A DNA stretch of 64,000 bases. Source: Cytidiella melzeri (lineage: Eukaryota > Basidiomycota > Agaricomycetes > Polyporales > Irpicaceae). Positions 1 to 11,863 of the stretch are shown here, in pieces. The stretch lies in NCBI GenBank assembly GCA_022592445.1, contig JABYQR010000163.1, forward strand, positions 34,034 through 98,033. The letters are read 5' to 3'. Under the pieces are notes generated by a model. That model was not told the origin of the DNA and ran no database searches. It saw only the letters and a list, made by a program, of their open reading frames with translations. Made by a program: the position numbers and the translations under genes. Position 1 is the first letter of the stretch, and every line of letters starts with the position of its first letter.

Positions 1-495
1 CGAGAGCTAGAGCTGGGTCAATAGACCTGAACATGCAAAGGAAGTGCTCTGACTTTTTCGCCAGTACAAGCCGTAATCAGGTCGCTATTGTCAACCCAGA
101 CTTGGTGAGTAATACAAAGCTACGTATACACAGAATATCACACTATTATTACATAGAAGAAAAAAGAACGAAGTTGAGAGCTCATAGCCGTAAGCCGCTA
201 GAAATGTGCAAAATGCCGCCGTCTGCGAACGAGTTCTCGCCCACCGGAGTAGGTAGCTCTCCCTTGCTGGAAAGGAAAGGAGGGTCTATGCTGTCAATTT
301 CTACCGCACTCGAACCGATGTCAGTGACACAGTGGATGCTTTTTTCCACATTAATCTGAAGCTGCTATATGAGATTGACGAATCAGCGGCGATTCGACAG
401 CTCTTGAAGTTGCGCTACTTACGCTTGTTGAGGGAGGAGGTTCCTTTTGGGTCTGTCGTAGATGGATATTAGTTGAGATCAGTGCTAAGGTGAGG
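1..495. other. Intergenic, no gene seen
   Basis: No convincing coding region. Short open frames lack splice logic or family motifs. This is the 3' side of the minus-strand DUF6534-like gene, whose stop codon is at 496-498. The far left edge could belong to the 3' end of a gene outside the window. Confidence 0.4.
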
Positions 496-2415
496 TTAAG
501 AAAAAAAAACACGCACAGCATCGCTGTTACCGCGGCGTAGCGACGCGGAGGTCATCATTGTGGGAAGATGCAGATTGTTGCTGTTATCTCGCCAATGTCG
601 TTCACTGTGAGAAGATTTATCCTGTATGTGCCTCCTGGCGTTCAGTCTGTAAAGCGATTCAGGAGCATGCACGAAGAGGTCGCAACAGTGTGAGAGTGTG
701 ACTTACGTTGCCAGCAAAGAGTTAGCGTACACTAGAGGATAGAGCGCATGAAGGATGGCACTAAGGGCCAATGAATGACGGAGACGTACTCTTTGAGATG
801 ACGAAGTGCAAAGCCAAAAAGATGAAGTTGGTGGGCATCGTCAACCACTGTGCAATTGAAATCGCTCGAATGCAGTTCAACTGTAGATGGGTTCGATACT
901 TACGCAAATTAACGACGCGAGAACCGATATCCTAAGTAGGAATGTCAGATAAGATTTGAACTGAAGTAGTGCAGACTCACGACGTGAGCAAGCCATTCTC
1001 GATCGCATACAGCATGATAGTGTCGATGATATAATCCATACTATGGCAAGGTTGCGTCAGCGGATTCGTCGTCGTCTAAACATTGATAGACCTACTTGGA
1101 GAATCCAGTGCGACTCTGACTGAGATAGTAGACCAGCGACAGCGTGATCAGGAAGTCGACACAGGCTGAGATCACGAGGCCCGTAGTGAAAGACCACTGG
1201 AGAGGCAGAATTATTATAGGTCAGCCGAGCTCCTCTGGGGGAACTAGACAATGTACGTACCGCTGCAACTTCGTGGAACCTGACCCATGTATGTAGACGA
1301 GACCTATTATAATCATGACCTTGTGAGCATAGTGTCGCGCACGTAAATCCATTGAGCGACTTACATTTGAATAACCGTGCCTGAATAGAAAGGAGCAAGG
1401 TGTGCTATCAGCATACAAGTGGAAACATTCCAATGATGCAGAGACATACCAAATGCGCTAACTAGCACAATCGGCAATGTTGTGGTGAGTTACGATCATT
1501 CAACAGCAGAATGTGACTTACGCATCCTCAGGAAGGCAAGGCCCATCTGAGGGGAGTAGCTAAGCGAACAAGCCATGCTGAAAGGGCAAATCACCACGTA
1601 CGATTAAGCCCGTTAACCATACGTTGCTTTTGCTTACTGAAACGTCAATAAGCTACAATCGTACCAGTATGTAACAATAAGAACGTACGTGTCCATACGC
1701 GATGCGCGAAGAAGCTGGAAGATGAGCTGCTCTAAGCTTGAACAGGTCACCCGAAAAAAATGACACGTACAAGTGAATGATAAACGTGAGAATGCCCTGC
1801 GAATGGAATAAACACCGCTACCAGGCAGCTCACTAACACGAACATACCGTTATGGATATCGTGACCTGCTTCAACTGTCAGCGCCGCAAGCTTTGTGCTA
1901 AGGAATATGACAAGCACTCACACTGACGGACCTATGACACAGCGCGAATCAGATAAGACAAAATGGGAGAGCTTGAAATTCGATGCATACCAGTTAATGC
2001 CTGGAGCAACCTTCGTGTTATTGAATCCATCAATAAGGTAATACCAGACCGTCGTCACGACGAAAGTCGAGTGTAGGAAGTCAAGAAACCTTGATAATGT
2101 TGCCTCAGTGTATCTCCGTCAGAATTGTGAGTTTGATTGTCGGCTTACCACAGCGCTGCAACCTAAGGTATGGGAATGTCAGCGACTATCAAATGAGCAA
2201 GCCTGTGAGTTACCAGGGCCTTTACCCTCCATCTATCCTTGTAAAAGGAACGAAAATACAGGAAACATTGTGTGCACACAATACCCGAGAAACTACGGTA
2301 AAGGGGGGTTAGGGCGTCTAACAATCGGAGCACACGCATAGCTACAAAGTGCTCACAATACTGCAAGCAGCCCTCCAATAAGCAGAGCCCCGTAGGTCGA
2401 GCTGACCTGAGTCAT
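496..2415 (-). CDS. DUF6534-like multi-span membrane protein, about 18 short exons
   Basis: Assembled from very short exons. Clear ones are 2357-2415, 2226-2292, 2149-2162 (14 nt), 1991-2089, 1096-1196, 981-1040, 904-931, 790-847, 707-731 and 496-646; five to eight small exons between 1230 and 1900 are less certain. Family-like pieces appear in order: TYGALLIGGLLAVFF near the N-terminus, then WFLDFLHSTFVVTTVWYYL, LTGILTFIIHFFFAHRVW, DFLITLSLVYYL, MLYAIENGLLTS, WLTMPTNFIFLALHFVISK and YANSLLATLNAR. This is the usual order of basidiomycete DUF6534 proteins, which have about seven membrane spans and no known function. The start is the ATG directly before the first membrane segment. The exon joining W to the LTG segment is ambiguous (acceptor choice near 1897). 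Expected length is about 320 residues. It is transcribed away from the Ser/Thr-rich membrane gene on the other strand. Confidence 0.75.
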
Positions 2416-3366
2416 CGCTGCAGTGGAAGATGGGAGTTGAAGAGACAGAAACGCGAAACTCGTGCATAACACGCCGACTAGAGACAATAAATAGCTGTCT
2501 ATAGTCCGGATACTAATCCGCGGAGGACATCCGCTAGACTAATCGCCAGACAGAGAGGCGTCAGCTGCCTCGTCCGTCAAGGTTTGCTCCCGGCGTAGCA
2601 CGGGCTTTGCTGGAAATTCTTAGTTTAGCTTCAACCACGAGTTGCATGTCGTAGTTGGTAGTAGCAGTGTGCGAGTTTTGAGTGGAAGATCGCTGCTGAA
2701 ACACCTGTAGGTAAAAAAAAAATAGAGTGACGGAGGGACTAAAAAGATCAAGTTCAACTTACTTTGTTTCAGGACTGAATCCTTCCCACAACTTGTATGT
2801 CACAGCGCAGAGTTCAACGAATGCGATATGCTTACGTAATCTGATCCCGCCTCTGACCACATCCGGCAATACGCGCCTTGCTCCTCACTGCCAGTACCAG
2901 CGAGCTCACGGTACGCTTATGTTGTGCAAACAACTCTACACCGCAGTTCTGCAACGTGTTGGGTCACCTGTAGGTGATCACATGCCAAACTGAATGCTAC
3001 CAGGGTTGATTTGGCCGAGTGACTGTCCAGACTGAGTCTAGTCAGCTCAACTGTCGACATACTATGGACACGGTCGCCTACAAAATGGCAAGCCTCAGCC
3101 GCGACTGCGCCGGTATGTACTGTATCCTGCACTGCCCACTTGCTCGCTGCCCATCCCGACGCAGACTACTGGCCAGTGCGGAGAGGAATTGACCCTAAAT
3201 CCCACCGATCAAGCGACGTTGCTTAACTGGTGCGAGCCGCGACGGATGCCTAGGGCAGCTTCTCCCCCCTCCTTTCTCTCTTAACCCGACCATCGAACGG
3301 CAAAGTTCTCCTTTTACCCTTCCAAACCCCACCTCACCCCTTGCGCAGCTGTCGCTTGCTGCAGCC
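2416..3366. promoter_or_regulatory. Divergent intergenic region
   Basis: 951 bp between the start codons of the minus-strand DUF6534-like gene and the plus-strand Ser/Thr-rich membrane gene, so it must hold both promoters. Pyrimidine-rich stretches precede the plus-strand ATG (about 3250-3350). No coding sequence is supported. Confidence 0.4.
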
Positions 3367-4742
3367 ATGTCAGTATGTGTGACGACCCCAACCGCCACCC
3401 AGTTCGGCACTGTCACCACGAATAGCCTCTCAACGACAGCTTCAGCAAGTGAAACGACACTTCCCGCCTCTGTCACCACCATCGAATCAACAGTATGTAC
3501 AACCTTGTCCGCAGGAGTGACCGGAGATTGCGTTACCTCAGAGATAGTCAGTACTATCAGCCCAGGTGAGTAGCGAATATTTTAGTTCAGGTGATAGTTC
3601 AACTTAAGTTCAAACGATCGTAGCGCAAGTTATCACGACTCAGATACCAGTCGTCGTAACCGTCCCTGTTACTCTCACGACACCAATCGCGACTCTGTTT
3701 GGCACCACCTGTTCTGGTGGTAGTATTAGCAGTATTAGCAGTAGTGTTACGCCGCCGCCTGTAAGCAGCTCAAGCATACCCCAAAGCTCTACCTCCACTC
3801 TCCCTCCCACAACCTCGGATACCGTAATCCAATCATCGTCTACTCTCCCGGGTGGCTCTGTTGTTGTTGTCTCCAGCACATCGACGACTGTGATAACACC
3901 GACGACTGTGGTGCCCGTGTCCGGCAAAGGAGGCTCTCCGACGAACCTTGGTGCCATAATCGGAGGCGTTGTTGGTGGCGTAGCTCTCATCGCTGCCATA
4001 TTGCTTCTTGTACTGTTCTGCCTGTGAGTGGCTAGGTTTGCTTGTGTGGTCACCCATCTTTACATATAATCATAGTCGAAAGCGGCATAAAAACCGTGAC
4101 GACGATTTCGACCATACGGACGGCAAGATTAATCCGTTCCCTATCCGGCTTCACAAGAATTCAGGGAAAGGTGGCTCGGGTGGAATGACAATAGACGACC
4201 CGAATCCATTTGACCCATACGCAGGCGCTACTCCCGCCGCCGCCGCATCTCAAGACGGCACCGCTGTCAGTGGTGCAGCAGCGTCTTTACCCGCAACATC
4301 AAGTGTCCGACGACGTACAGGGACGATGTCAGATTCCTTCCCCAACCCGTACAATGCCGTACCCTCCTCAACGGACGAATACCATCGAGCCGGTTCTCCA
4401 CCTGCCCCCGCCAGTGACTCGAGTGTGGTGAGCGAGTCCGTGTACAGCCAACAATCCCGCCGACCGCTACATGTTGCCAATCCTTCTGGTTATCCTCCAA
4501 TAGGAGATATACAGCACTCCCGCCAGCCCCCTCGTATGCCCTTGCCACTCATGGAAGAATCCGAGCCTTCTGTATACGCACCAACGTCAGTTGGGGAGCC
4601 CACTAGCCCTCATGCTGGTACATCGTCCGCGCCATTTGTTCATCAAGATGCCGGCCCAGGTCCACGTAGGACTAAAGCTGCAGAAGCGCGGAGCGACGCT
4701 GTTCATGAACAGGTCGAAGCACCTCCTGCGTACGAGGCGTAG
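3367..4742 (+). CDS. Ser/Thr-rich single-pass membrane protein, SKG6/MID2-like
   Basis: Three exons: 3367-3565, 3624-4023, 4076-4742, giving 421 residues. The ectodomain (residues 1 to about 175) is almost entirely Ser, Thr, Val and Pro, with few Cys, suggesting heavy O-mannosylation. One transmembrane helix lies near residues 176-200 (GAIIGGVVGGVALIAAILLL), followed by a basic stop-transfer stretch, RKRHKNRDDD. The roughly 220-residue cytosolic tail is disordered, rich in Pro and Ser, and ends APPAYEA, a PPxY motif that WW-domain ubiquitin ligases of the Rsp5 type can bind. Both introns have GTGAGT donors. The layout resembles fungal wall-stress sensors and polarity-associated SKG6/AXL2-like proteins, but no cadherin or WSC domain is present. 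No cleavable signal peptide is visible, so an upstream exon cannot be excluded. Confidence 0.75.
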
Positions 4743-5235
4743 CCGGGACTATTTGGACATTCTCCTTCATTTATAGCATCGTGTTTTCTTTTTATGGACT
4801 TTGACCCCTTCGGATGTATAATGACATTCCCAATTGCCCATCTCTTCACGTTCTGTTTGTTATACGGTCGTCTGCATGTTTGTACTCTATCGTTTAATTT
4901 TCGATCAATGTCACGAGTAAGCTTGAGTGCCTTGATCAAACTCTCTTGAACCAAGAAAAGTTATGCACAGAGAATACGTTAACAGGCGGGTTTATTAGAG
5001 AGGTCTACTGTACATGCACAGCTTATTACCCTGAGATAAAGCTACATCTGCTATATGAACAAAGAATATCGCTAAGAGCTCGCAGAGTCTGGTGTGTGAG
5101 TGTGATTGTCCATCAGCGTGTAAAAATACATGAAAGCGTCCGGAGATTTAGCATGGCGAAAGAGCGTTAGGTGTGGTGTAGTAGAGCCTGGTGTGGGCAG
5201 CGTTCTGTACGTCGTGTTGTTATGTGGAAGCGTCT
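4743..5235. other. Convergent intergenic region
   Basis: 493 bp between the stops of two convergent genes. It must contain both 3' untranslated regions and polyadenylation sites. No gene is supported. Confidence 0.4.
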
Positions 5236-6224
5236 CTAGATAGCGTAGTTGCTGGACTTGAATCTAGGCTCTGGCGTACCAGTACGAGAGCCCCCGGGTT
5301 GTTCTGTTCGGGGAGGTGGTGCTGCATAGCGAGGAAGGGTCTCGAGAGGCTTTGAGATCAAGAAGCCTGTGTACAAACCATAAGTACACAATCTTGACGA
5401 CGGATGGTGCTGGGACGTACCTTTCAACCCTGCCTTTTTCTCGCCCGCAGAACCGAACCCGTATCCAGCGGTCTTGTCCTCACGAGAAGGCTTTTCGCCG
5501 TTTCCGCTGAACAGCGAAGATATGAAGCCCGACTGTGGCCTCGCGAATGCCGGACGGAGATCGTGCGTGGTAGGGAGAACGCCCTTGGCTTCTGCGCGCC
5601 ACGAGGTTATGGAACGCTTGCTCTTGGCACGTTCGCGGAAGATGAGGCCGAGGAGCATGTTGAGGCATCCCAACGCGAAGAGGAAGAAGGCTGCGACGAG
5701 GGTGAAGTCGTCGACGTGATGTGACAGGATGGTGGCTCCGATGAGACATTGGAATATGCCGAGAGGACCGAGGCCAAAGTTTTCGCCCAGGACTGGGAAG
5801 AAACGGTCGAAGAACGCGGCTGGCCAGCCAAGCTCAGAGAAGATGAGGACGATAATCTGGAAGATGATGAGGAGACGGTTGACGACGGCCCAGAAGACAC
5901 CTGCAGGCTGGTTAGGTACTGTGCTGTTCCTGCAGAGTCCGCAAGTGTTAGGAAACCAGGAAGGTCCTGAAGACGCGCAGGACACGTACTCGATGTATTC
6001 GCAGTCTGTGAGATCGGCGTCGCTTGAGTCCTTCATAAAGCGATTGACGGCCTGAATATCGTTGACGAGCACAAAGATGCTGCTCGCAAACACCAAGAGC
6101 ATCGCAATAATGCTGAGTGCGCGTATGCCGTTAAGGCCGATGAAAATATCTGTCGACAACGATGAGAAGCTTGTCCAACATGTGTCAAAGAGACAATCGA
6201 CTTACAAGCACGTGGAGGAAGCAT
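5236..6224 (-). CDS. DUF7598-like four-span membrane protein
   Basis: Three exons: 6206-6224 (19 nt), 5421-6149, 5236-5366, encoding 292 residues. The first intron (6150-6205, GTAAGT donor) joins MLPPRA to YIFIGLNGIRALSII, which gives a family-like N-terminus; a start inside exon 2 would miss it. The second intron (5367-5420) is 54 nt and keeps frame, so it can be overlooked. Hydrophobic segments near residues 12-32, 85-105, 120-145 and 150-170 suggest four spans, with a Cys-rich loop between the first two (CEYIEYVSCASS, then NTCGLC). The C-terminal about 110 residues are disordered and basic. Basidiomycete proteins with this plan carry the DUF7598 label; function is unknown. Confidence 0.72.
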
Positions 6225-7526
6225 TGCTAGTATCGTGGAATGGGTTTTGCTGGCTAGACGTTATAAAAGACGTTGTGTAATGAGGTGTCTAGGGAGTGAG
6301 TGGAAGGCGGAGAGGTGGCCCAGCACCAAGAGAAAAAAGTGGAAAGGGAGAGAAGATGGGGGCAGGAGACGATGCCTGAGCTTAAAGATATAGGAACTGG
6401 AAGCCATTATCCTTCTGCCCTTTTTATCAGAACTGAGACCCGTTGCACAATCGTTGTTATTGTGTTCCTTCGACCATTGTCGCGAGCCCTTTTTTGCAAG
6501 GTAAAAGAACAATAGCGCGGGAAGGCGCTGTCACATTGTGTCACAGATGGTGTGACCGTACGCATCGAATACTCCGGACGATTGTGACATCAACGACAGC
6601 CCGTTAGCCGGTAATTATGAGCGTTGAACGTCGAACCACTGCACTGACTATGTGCGTCGTCACGCAATGACTACACTGCAACAGATAGCTGCCTCCAATC
6701 ACGTCTGAGGTGTTGTGTGGTGGGATGGCCTGGTGCTTTCAACGGTGGGATAGGATTCTGGGCCTGGTGGGTCGTGGTCTGTGGCTGTTCTCTGGTGAGA
6801 TCGACACTCTCCGCTACGTCACATGTACAAGCGTGACGGTGTCAATGGCTACCGGCAGGGAGAGCACCCTGGAATACTCATCAAGAGGGTATATTAAGCA
6901 CCAGACATTGCTCAACCCTCTCAAGGCAGGACATCCAATTTTTTTGAGGATATAACGACTGGGATTTTTGGGCCAAGGTTTAATGTTTTGAGAGAACATA
7001 ACAGCCCTTGGAGGACCAGTTTTGGTAGGGAACTTCAATCTTTTGCTGGCAGGTCAACCACCAATTTATAGGATGTGCCAGCACTGAACAACCCTATTAT
7101 CTGAACACTTATAGCTTTTCACTGGAAAATAGGTGTACAGCTGTCTTGCATGGCGTACATGTGAGCCTTGCCACCTGAACATCCACCAAGCTTGTGACAT
7201 GCAAGTGCAGGTATACTACCATGTACAAGCTAGCAATACTGTATCTGCAGTTTATCTCTGAAATCACAGAGGATGGAAAGTTGTGAGGCAAATCTTTGGA
7301 CATGTTGACTCACCAGATTTTAACAGTAAATTTGCTTGCAATAGCCCCACCACTGTTAAATTGGATTGAGCTTGCATTGGAATTCTGAAAGAAGTAAGCA
7401 GCCGACACCTTCTGTCTTGCATTGAAGCTCAAGAAGGAACTTTGCATTTGTAAAGTCTGGCTGATTAAAGACAAGGCAACAACAGCAGCATGGATTGGCT
7501 GAGTAGGATTGCAACTGTGCAAGACC
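6225..7526. other. Intergenic, no gene seen
   Basis: Non-coding. The part up to about 6700 is the upstream region of the DUF7598-like gene. From about 6880 onward composition changes to the AT-richer, TG/CA-rich style of the repeat DNA seen at 15 kb and 52-57 kb. No gene or bounded element was recognised. Confidence 0.35.
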
Positions 7527-7716
7527 ATTCAGAGGTGCGGGAAATTGAAATTTTGGACATTGTGCACATAGCTGATGTGCATTCTTGTAGCCACACTTGG
7601 TGAGATTATATGCCATTCCTTTGAATGCACCATAACATGCAGGGTCAGGTTGTCCAACAAGAAATGAATGGAACTGTCTGACAGAAGTTCATCTGTCATC
7701 AGACAGTAATCCTTGT

Positions 7717-8173
7717 CTGATGCTTCTAAGATGCTACAAAGGTGAGAAATGGCGGAATTGACATGCTCCCAAGCACATATCTGCCTGTGGAGGTCCCTAC
7801 AGGCTGGGGGACTGTAGAATTCATTCAGAATAATGTTTAACATACATAATTCAGTATGTGCAGTATTTTATTTGAAGGGGATTGAAGCCCTACAGCCCCA
7901 GATACATGAAAAAGCCGTCAGGAAGACCAGGAGGACCCGGCACAAAGCTTCTTGAAACCAGCTTTGCTCTCGGGTCATTTTCATGTATCTGGGGCTGTAG
8001 TGCTTCAATCCCCTTCAAATAAAATATTGTACATACTGAATCATGTATGTTAAACATTATTCTGAATGATATCTACAGTTTCCCAGCCTGTAGGGACCTC
8101 CACAGGCAGATATGCGCTTGGGAGTATGTCAATTCCGCCTTTTCTCACCTTTGTAGCATCTTAGAAGCATCAG
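7717..8173. repeat. Foldback palindrome with 195-bp arms
   Basis: Imperfect inverted repeat: left arm about 7717-7912, right arm about 7978-8173, spacer about 65 bp. The arms are nearly complementary throughout; both contain an open frame starting MLNIILN on opposite strands. The spacer has a second small hairpin (CCCGGCACAAAGC against GCTTTGCTCTCGGG). The left-side similarity to coding frames continues outward to about 7530. It may be a foldback or MITE-type element or a collapsed duplication. No flanking target duplication was identified. Confidence 0.75.
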
Positions 8174-9339
8174 AATTAGCGGCGGGGAAGATAAAATACC
8201 TTGTACTATTGCTTTTTAGGGTGCTATAAATGACTGAATAGGTGCACCAAGCCTGCGCTCCATGATTACACAGTGGGAGGGCGCTTTGTACCTTTTGGGA
8301 GGCAGGAGGGGAGCAGGTGCACTACAATCGGCCCAACTGCTATTACGCCAATCAGGCACATTATTTTATGTCAATATACATGGGAAAACACTTATAATTA
8401 AGTGTGCAATTTATTGTACAAGATGATCCCATGTGTGGCCACCCATCTCCACTCTCCACCATGTTCAATGCATAGCACCTTCTCCTTTGTCTCAAATAAC
8501 ATGGTTTCTTCACCAATTCTTCGCATATGTATCCAAAATAATTGAACAAAGCCACTAGACGTTAGGAACAGTACATGTATATACAGAGGGCCAGACACCC
8601 CTGTGGCCACTACAGATCTGGCTACAGTGAGAGATCTATCAAGTAATTATTGAATCGGACTTCATAATCGTATTCTACACTTGATTACTCTATATAGCCA
8701 AAAATAACTAAGTGAATCGAAGGGGAAGCCATGGAATTATATTATACAGCGCTCATTGTTGTAGACAGTGAGCGCGGGAGCGGGGACATTGCCAGAGATA
8801 ATCCGTGTGTCATTCGCCTCGCCTTTTCCCTTTCATCACTCCTGTCTCACTATCATTGTTCGCTGTCCTTGCCGCTTCTGCTTGAAATGTTTTATTCACA
8901 GGTAATTCCCTTATATATACAAAACATTCCTACTCCCTACCCCTAATGCAATAGTATTACCTTTCGTTTGCTAGTAGCTCTTCTCTCTGTGTCCCCAACC
9001 ATGATTTTTGCCACAAGTACCATTACTACTGCAACTTGAAGCACTGATACCACAGCAGTTGACAATGACTACACAAATGATCATACCAACTGCCACCACT
9101 ACATTCTACCACCTCTCAAGGTAACCCCAAACCCTTTCCAACCTTGAGCTTCAAGCTGCATTCATTAAGCCTCCACAATATGAGCTCTTCCTTTGTTATC
9201 TCTCTTGTCAGTGGATCTGTCTGCTGGCTGAGCCTCTAGAACTGCCACTACTATTGGGCCTGTTCTCTCCCACATCTTAATGCTCAATATAATGCATGTG
9301 TCACATGTGTAATTTCCCAGTGTGTAAACAATATTATTG
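8174..9339. other. Intergenic repeat-derived DNA
   Basis: No intact gene. Around 8998-9130 a stretch reads as Ser/Thr-rich codons in the plus direction after an ATG but hits a stop after about 14 codons, so at best it is a fragment of a Ser/Thr-rich gene. The rest is unassigned. Confidence 0.35.
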
Positions 9340-9628
9340 TCATGCCCGCGGACTGAGCAGGTGTCTGACCTGTTCTACAAATAACTCCATGGAGATCTCT
9401 TCATTCTGAGTAAATACATAATTGTCATTGAATGGCAAACCCTGCTTCTTTTTCAACAATTCCACATATTTCTCTGGGTTTTTCACCAACAGCAGGTGCA
9501 GGGGATTGAAGATTGCTTGCCCCTTTTTCAAGTCTGCTTCGACAAATTGCATCATGGCAAACTCTTGTTCTGATGTAAACCCATCACTTGGAAGAAACCA
9601 ACCATTCTTAGCCAGAGCAGGGTCATCA

Positions 9629-9843
9629 TGTCAGAATAAACAGTCTGGCACAGGGTAAGCAATAGATAGAATTGTTTGAGCATAGGCAGCGTACCTGGCA
9701 CAGGGTAAGCAATAGATGCTGACCCCTGTGCCGGTCGTGGCCCTTTTATACATTTGATGCGGATGTCCGTGTATGGTAACCGCCATCACCGAGCCCTCCG
9801 CCTCTTTCCTAATCCGTCTCCTTAGGCGGGTCATCACTTGACA
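9629..9843 (-). repeat. 3' LTR of the copia element
   Basis: 215 bp, with TGTCA/TGACA terminal inverted repeats. In element sense, TATAAAAG (9743-9750) lies 26 nt before a 23-nt block (9695-9717) ending CCAG, followed by GTACGC. A second exact copy of the block (9645-9667) ends 16 nt before the LTR end. The pol frame runs about 35 nt into this LTR before stopping at 9809. Confidence 0.95.
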
Positions 9844-11863
9844 CCCCCCCTTGACCCGCTAACACTCCTAGCATCTCCATCCCTCGCGTGTGTAGAATAC
9901 AAGTTAACGGTTTTGTGAATATATCTGCCTTGTTCTCAGTTCCAGCTACTCGTGTGACTGCGATTTTCCCTTCGTTGACGCTATTCCTGATGAAGTGAGC
10001 GCGTATGTCGATGTGCTTCATGCGTGTGTGGCCGTGAGGGTCATGCGTGCAGGCAATTGTGCCGTTATTGTCACAGTATAGTTTCGTAGCCTCTGATTGC
10101 GGGAATCCAAGTTCTTCTAGTAGTTGACGCATCCATATGATTTGACATGCGGCGTGTGAACATGCAATGTACTTGGCTTCGCAGGACGATAAGGCGACTA
10201 CAGCTTGCTGCTTCAAGCTCCATGCGACCGGTGAACGATAGACTATCATCACATATCCAGAGATGGACTTTCTCCCTTCGCCAAAACCCCAGTCGGAGTC
10301 CGTGAATCCGTGGAACAGTGGATACGCTGGGTCGAGGTTTCCGAACGTCAGTCCTAGAGAACGAGTGCCTTGCAAGTATCGTAGGAGGTGCTTGGCTGCT
10401 GCCCAGTGGGTGTGTCCGTAGCATGACATAAATTTGGCGAGTTCGCGCACTGCGTAGGCAATGTCCGGTCTTGTGGTAGTAGCGAGATACATGACCTTCC
10501 CGACAAGAACACAGTACGGGAGATCTTTGACCTCGTCGCGGTCTACTGGAGTTTTAGATGCATCTTCTCGCGACAATGAAACCTTGGGTGGCAGTGGCGT
10601 TGTGGCCGCGTTACTGTACTCCATACCAAAAAGACGTAGAATGGATATCGTGTATGTCTCCTGCGAAAGGAGGATCGAACATCGCTGTCAATTTCTGGTG
10701 ACTTTGCAGCCAAGTAACCACTCAACTTCGCCGTTGTCTGTGATATCGAAGAGGTGCTTGAGGCCTTGCGTCACTGAGTCAGATTCGGCTGAGGAAGAAG
10801 TGGCCAACAGTATGTCGTCGACACTGGTCGCAGACAGAGCTTTGGCACTGTTGACGTCCCGTACATGGACGCTCCAATCCGATTCGCATCTTCGGAAGCC
10901 TAGCGTCTGATATTTTTCGTTGAACTCGAGGTACCACGAGCGACCTGCTTGCTTCAGGCCGTATAGACCTTTGAGCAGACGCCAATAACCGGGTCCTGCG
11001 ATCGACGGCTTCTTCATGTAAATCTCCTCAGTGAGCGGTCCGTTCAGAAAAGCCGTCTTGATGTCGATGTGGCAAAGATGGAGGTCATGATGTGCGGCAA
11101 TGGCGAGAATTGTTCTAATTGAGTCCCATCGGGCTACCGGGGCAAATGTGAAGTTGAAGTCTTGCCCAGGGATTTGTGTGAAGCCCTTGGCCACGAGTCG
11201 CGCTTTGAATCTTGCAATGTGTCCGTCGGCATTGCGTTTAAGATGGAGGACCCACTTGGAGTCCACAGGTTTTCTTCCAGGTGGTACGTCCTTCACTTCC
11301 TCGTATACGCCCTTTACTCGTAATGCCTCAAGTTCCTCATGAATGGCGGCCAACCACTCCTCCCAGTACTTGCTCCGTTCCGCCTCTGAGACGGATCTTG
11401 GATCCTGTTCACTAACGTCGTCGATAGGTGTCGTCGCATTGGCATATGTGTCTGGGTAGAACTCAATCTCATCGCTTTCGATTTCAGTGGTGTTGTAGGC
11501 TGCGTTGAGGGCAACTTTGCGATTCGCAACGAACCCCCCCTTGTCCGAATACGCGCTGTTGTTCATTCTGTAACGCAACGGTAATGTAATTTTATGACGA
11601 CCTGTGGATATTGTATGAGTGTAGGGTACATATTGTCTCTGCAGGAGACGTACCGATGGTCTCTGACGGAGATCCATCAAGCCCCTGGGGGGTGCGTAGT
11701 TCCTCGGGAACAGCCTCAGTGGATGGCTGGGCCATCGACAATTCTCTGTAGGAGAAGAGTCAGGTTGAGGGTGCGTCACTGGACGGTGGGACGTACTTGG
11801 ACAATGCTGTGGCATCGCCATTACGTTTGCGGTAGCGAGCGTCGTTGTCAACCGCGAAGTCAT
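9809..11863 (-). pseudogene. copia reverse transcriptase and RNase H, interrupted
   Basis: Two same-frame pieces separated by TGA at 10688-10690. The first (10688-11863) holds reverse transcriptase, with SKWVLHLKRNADG, FKARLVAKGFTQ, HIDIKTAFLNG and the polymerase SVDDILLATS in place of the usual YVDD. The second (9809-10624) holds RNase H, with YCDNNGTIACTHDP, HIDIRAHFIRN and ADIFTKPL. The stop falls in the conserved LG-KVTR segment just after the polymerase domain. The catalytic pair DD is present, but Tyr to Ser or Val changes and the stop make self-mobilisation unlikely. Confidence 0.9.
9844..9852 (-). other. Polypurine tract of the copia element
   Basis: In element sense the sequence AAGGGGGGG directly precedes the 3' LTR, the expected site of plus-strand priming. 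It lies inside the end of the pol reading frame. Confidence 0.85.

Noticed and set aside
5404..6055. Several 70-110 codon plus-strand frames across the DUF7598-like gene
   Set aside because: Antisense shadows of the minus-strand gene.
8998..9130. Ser/Thr-rich stretch resembling the ectodomain of the 3367 gene
   Set aside because: Stops after about 14 codons and has no membrane segment; too weak to call a pseudogene.
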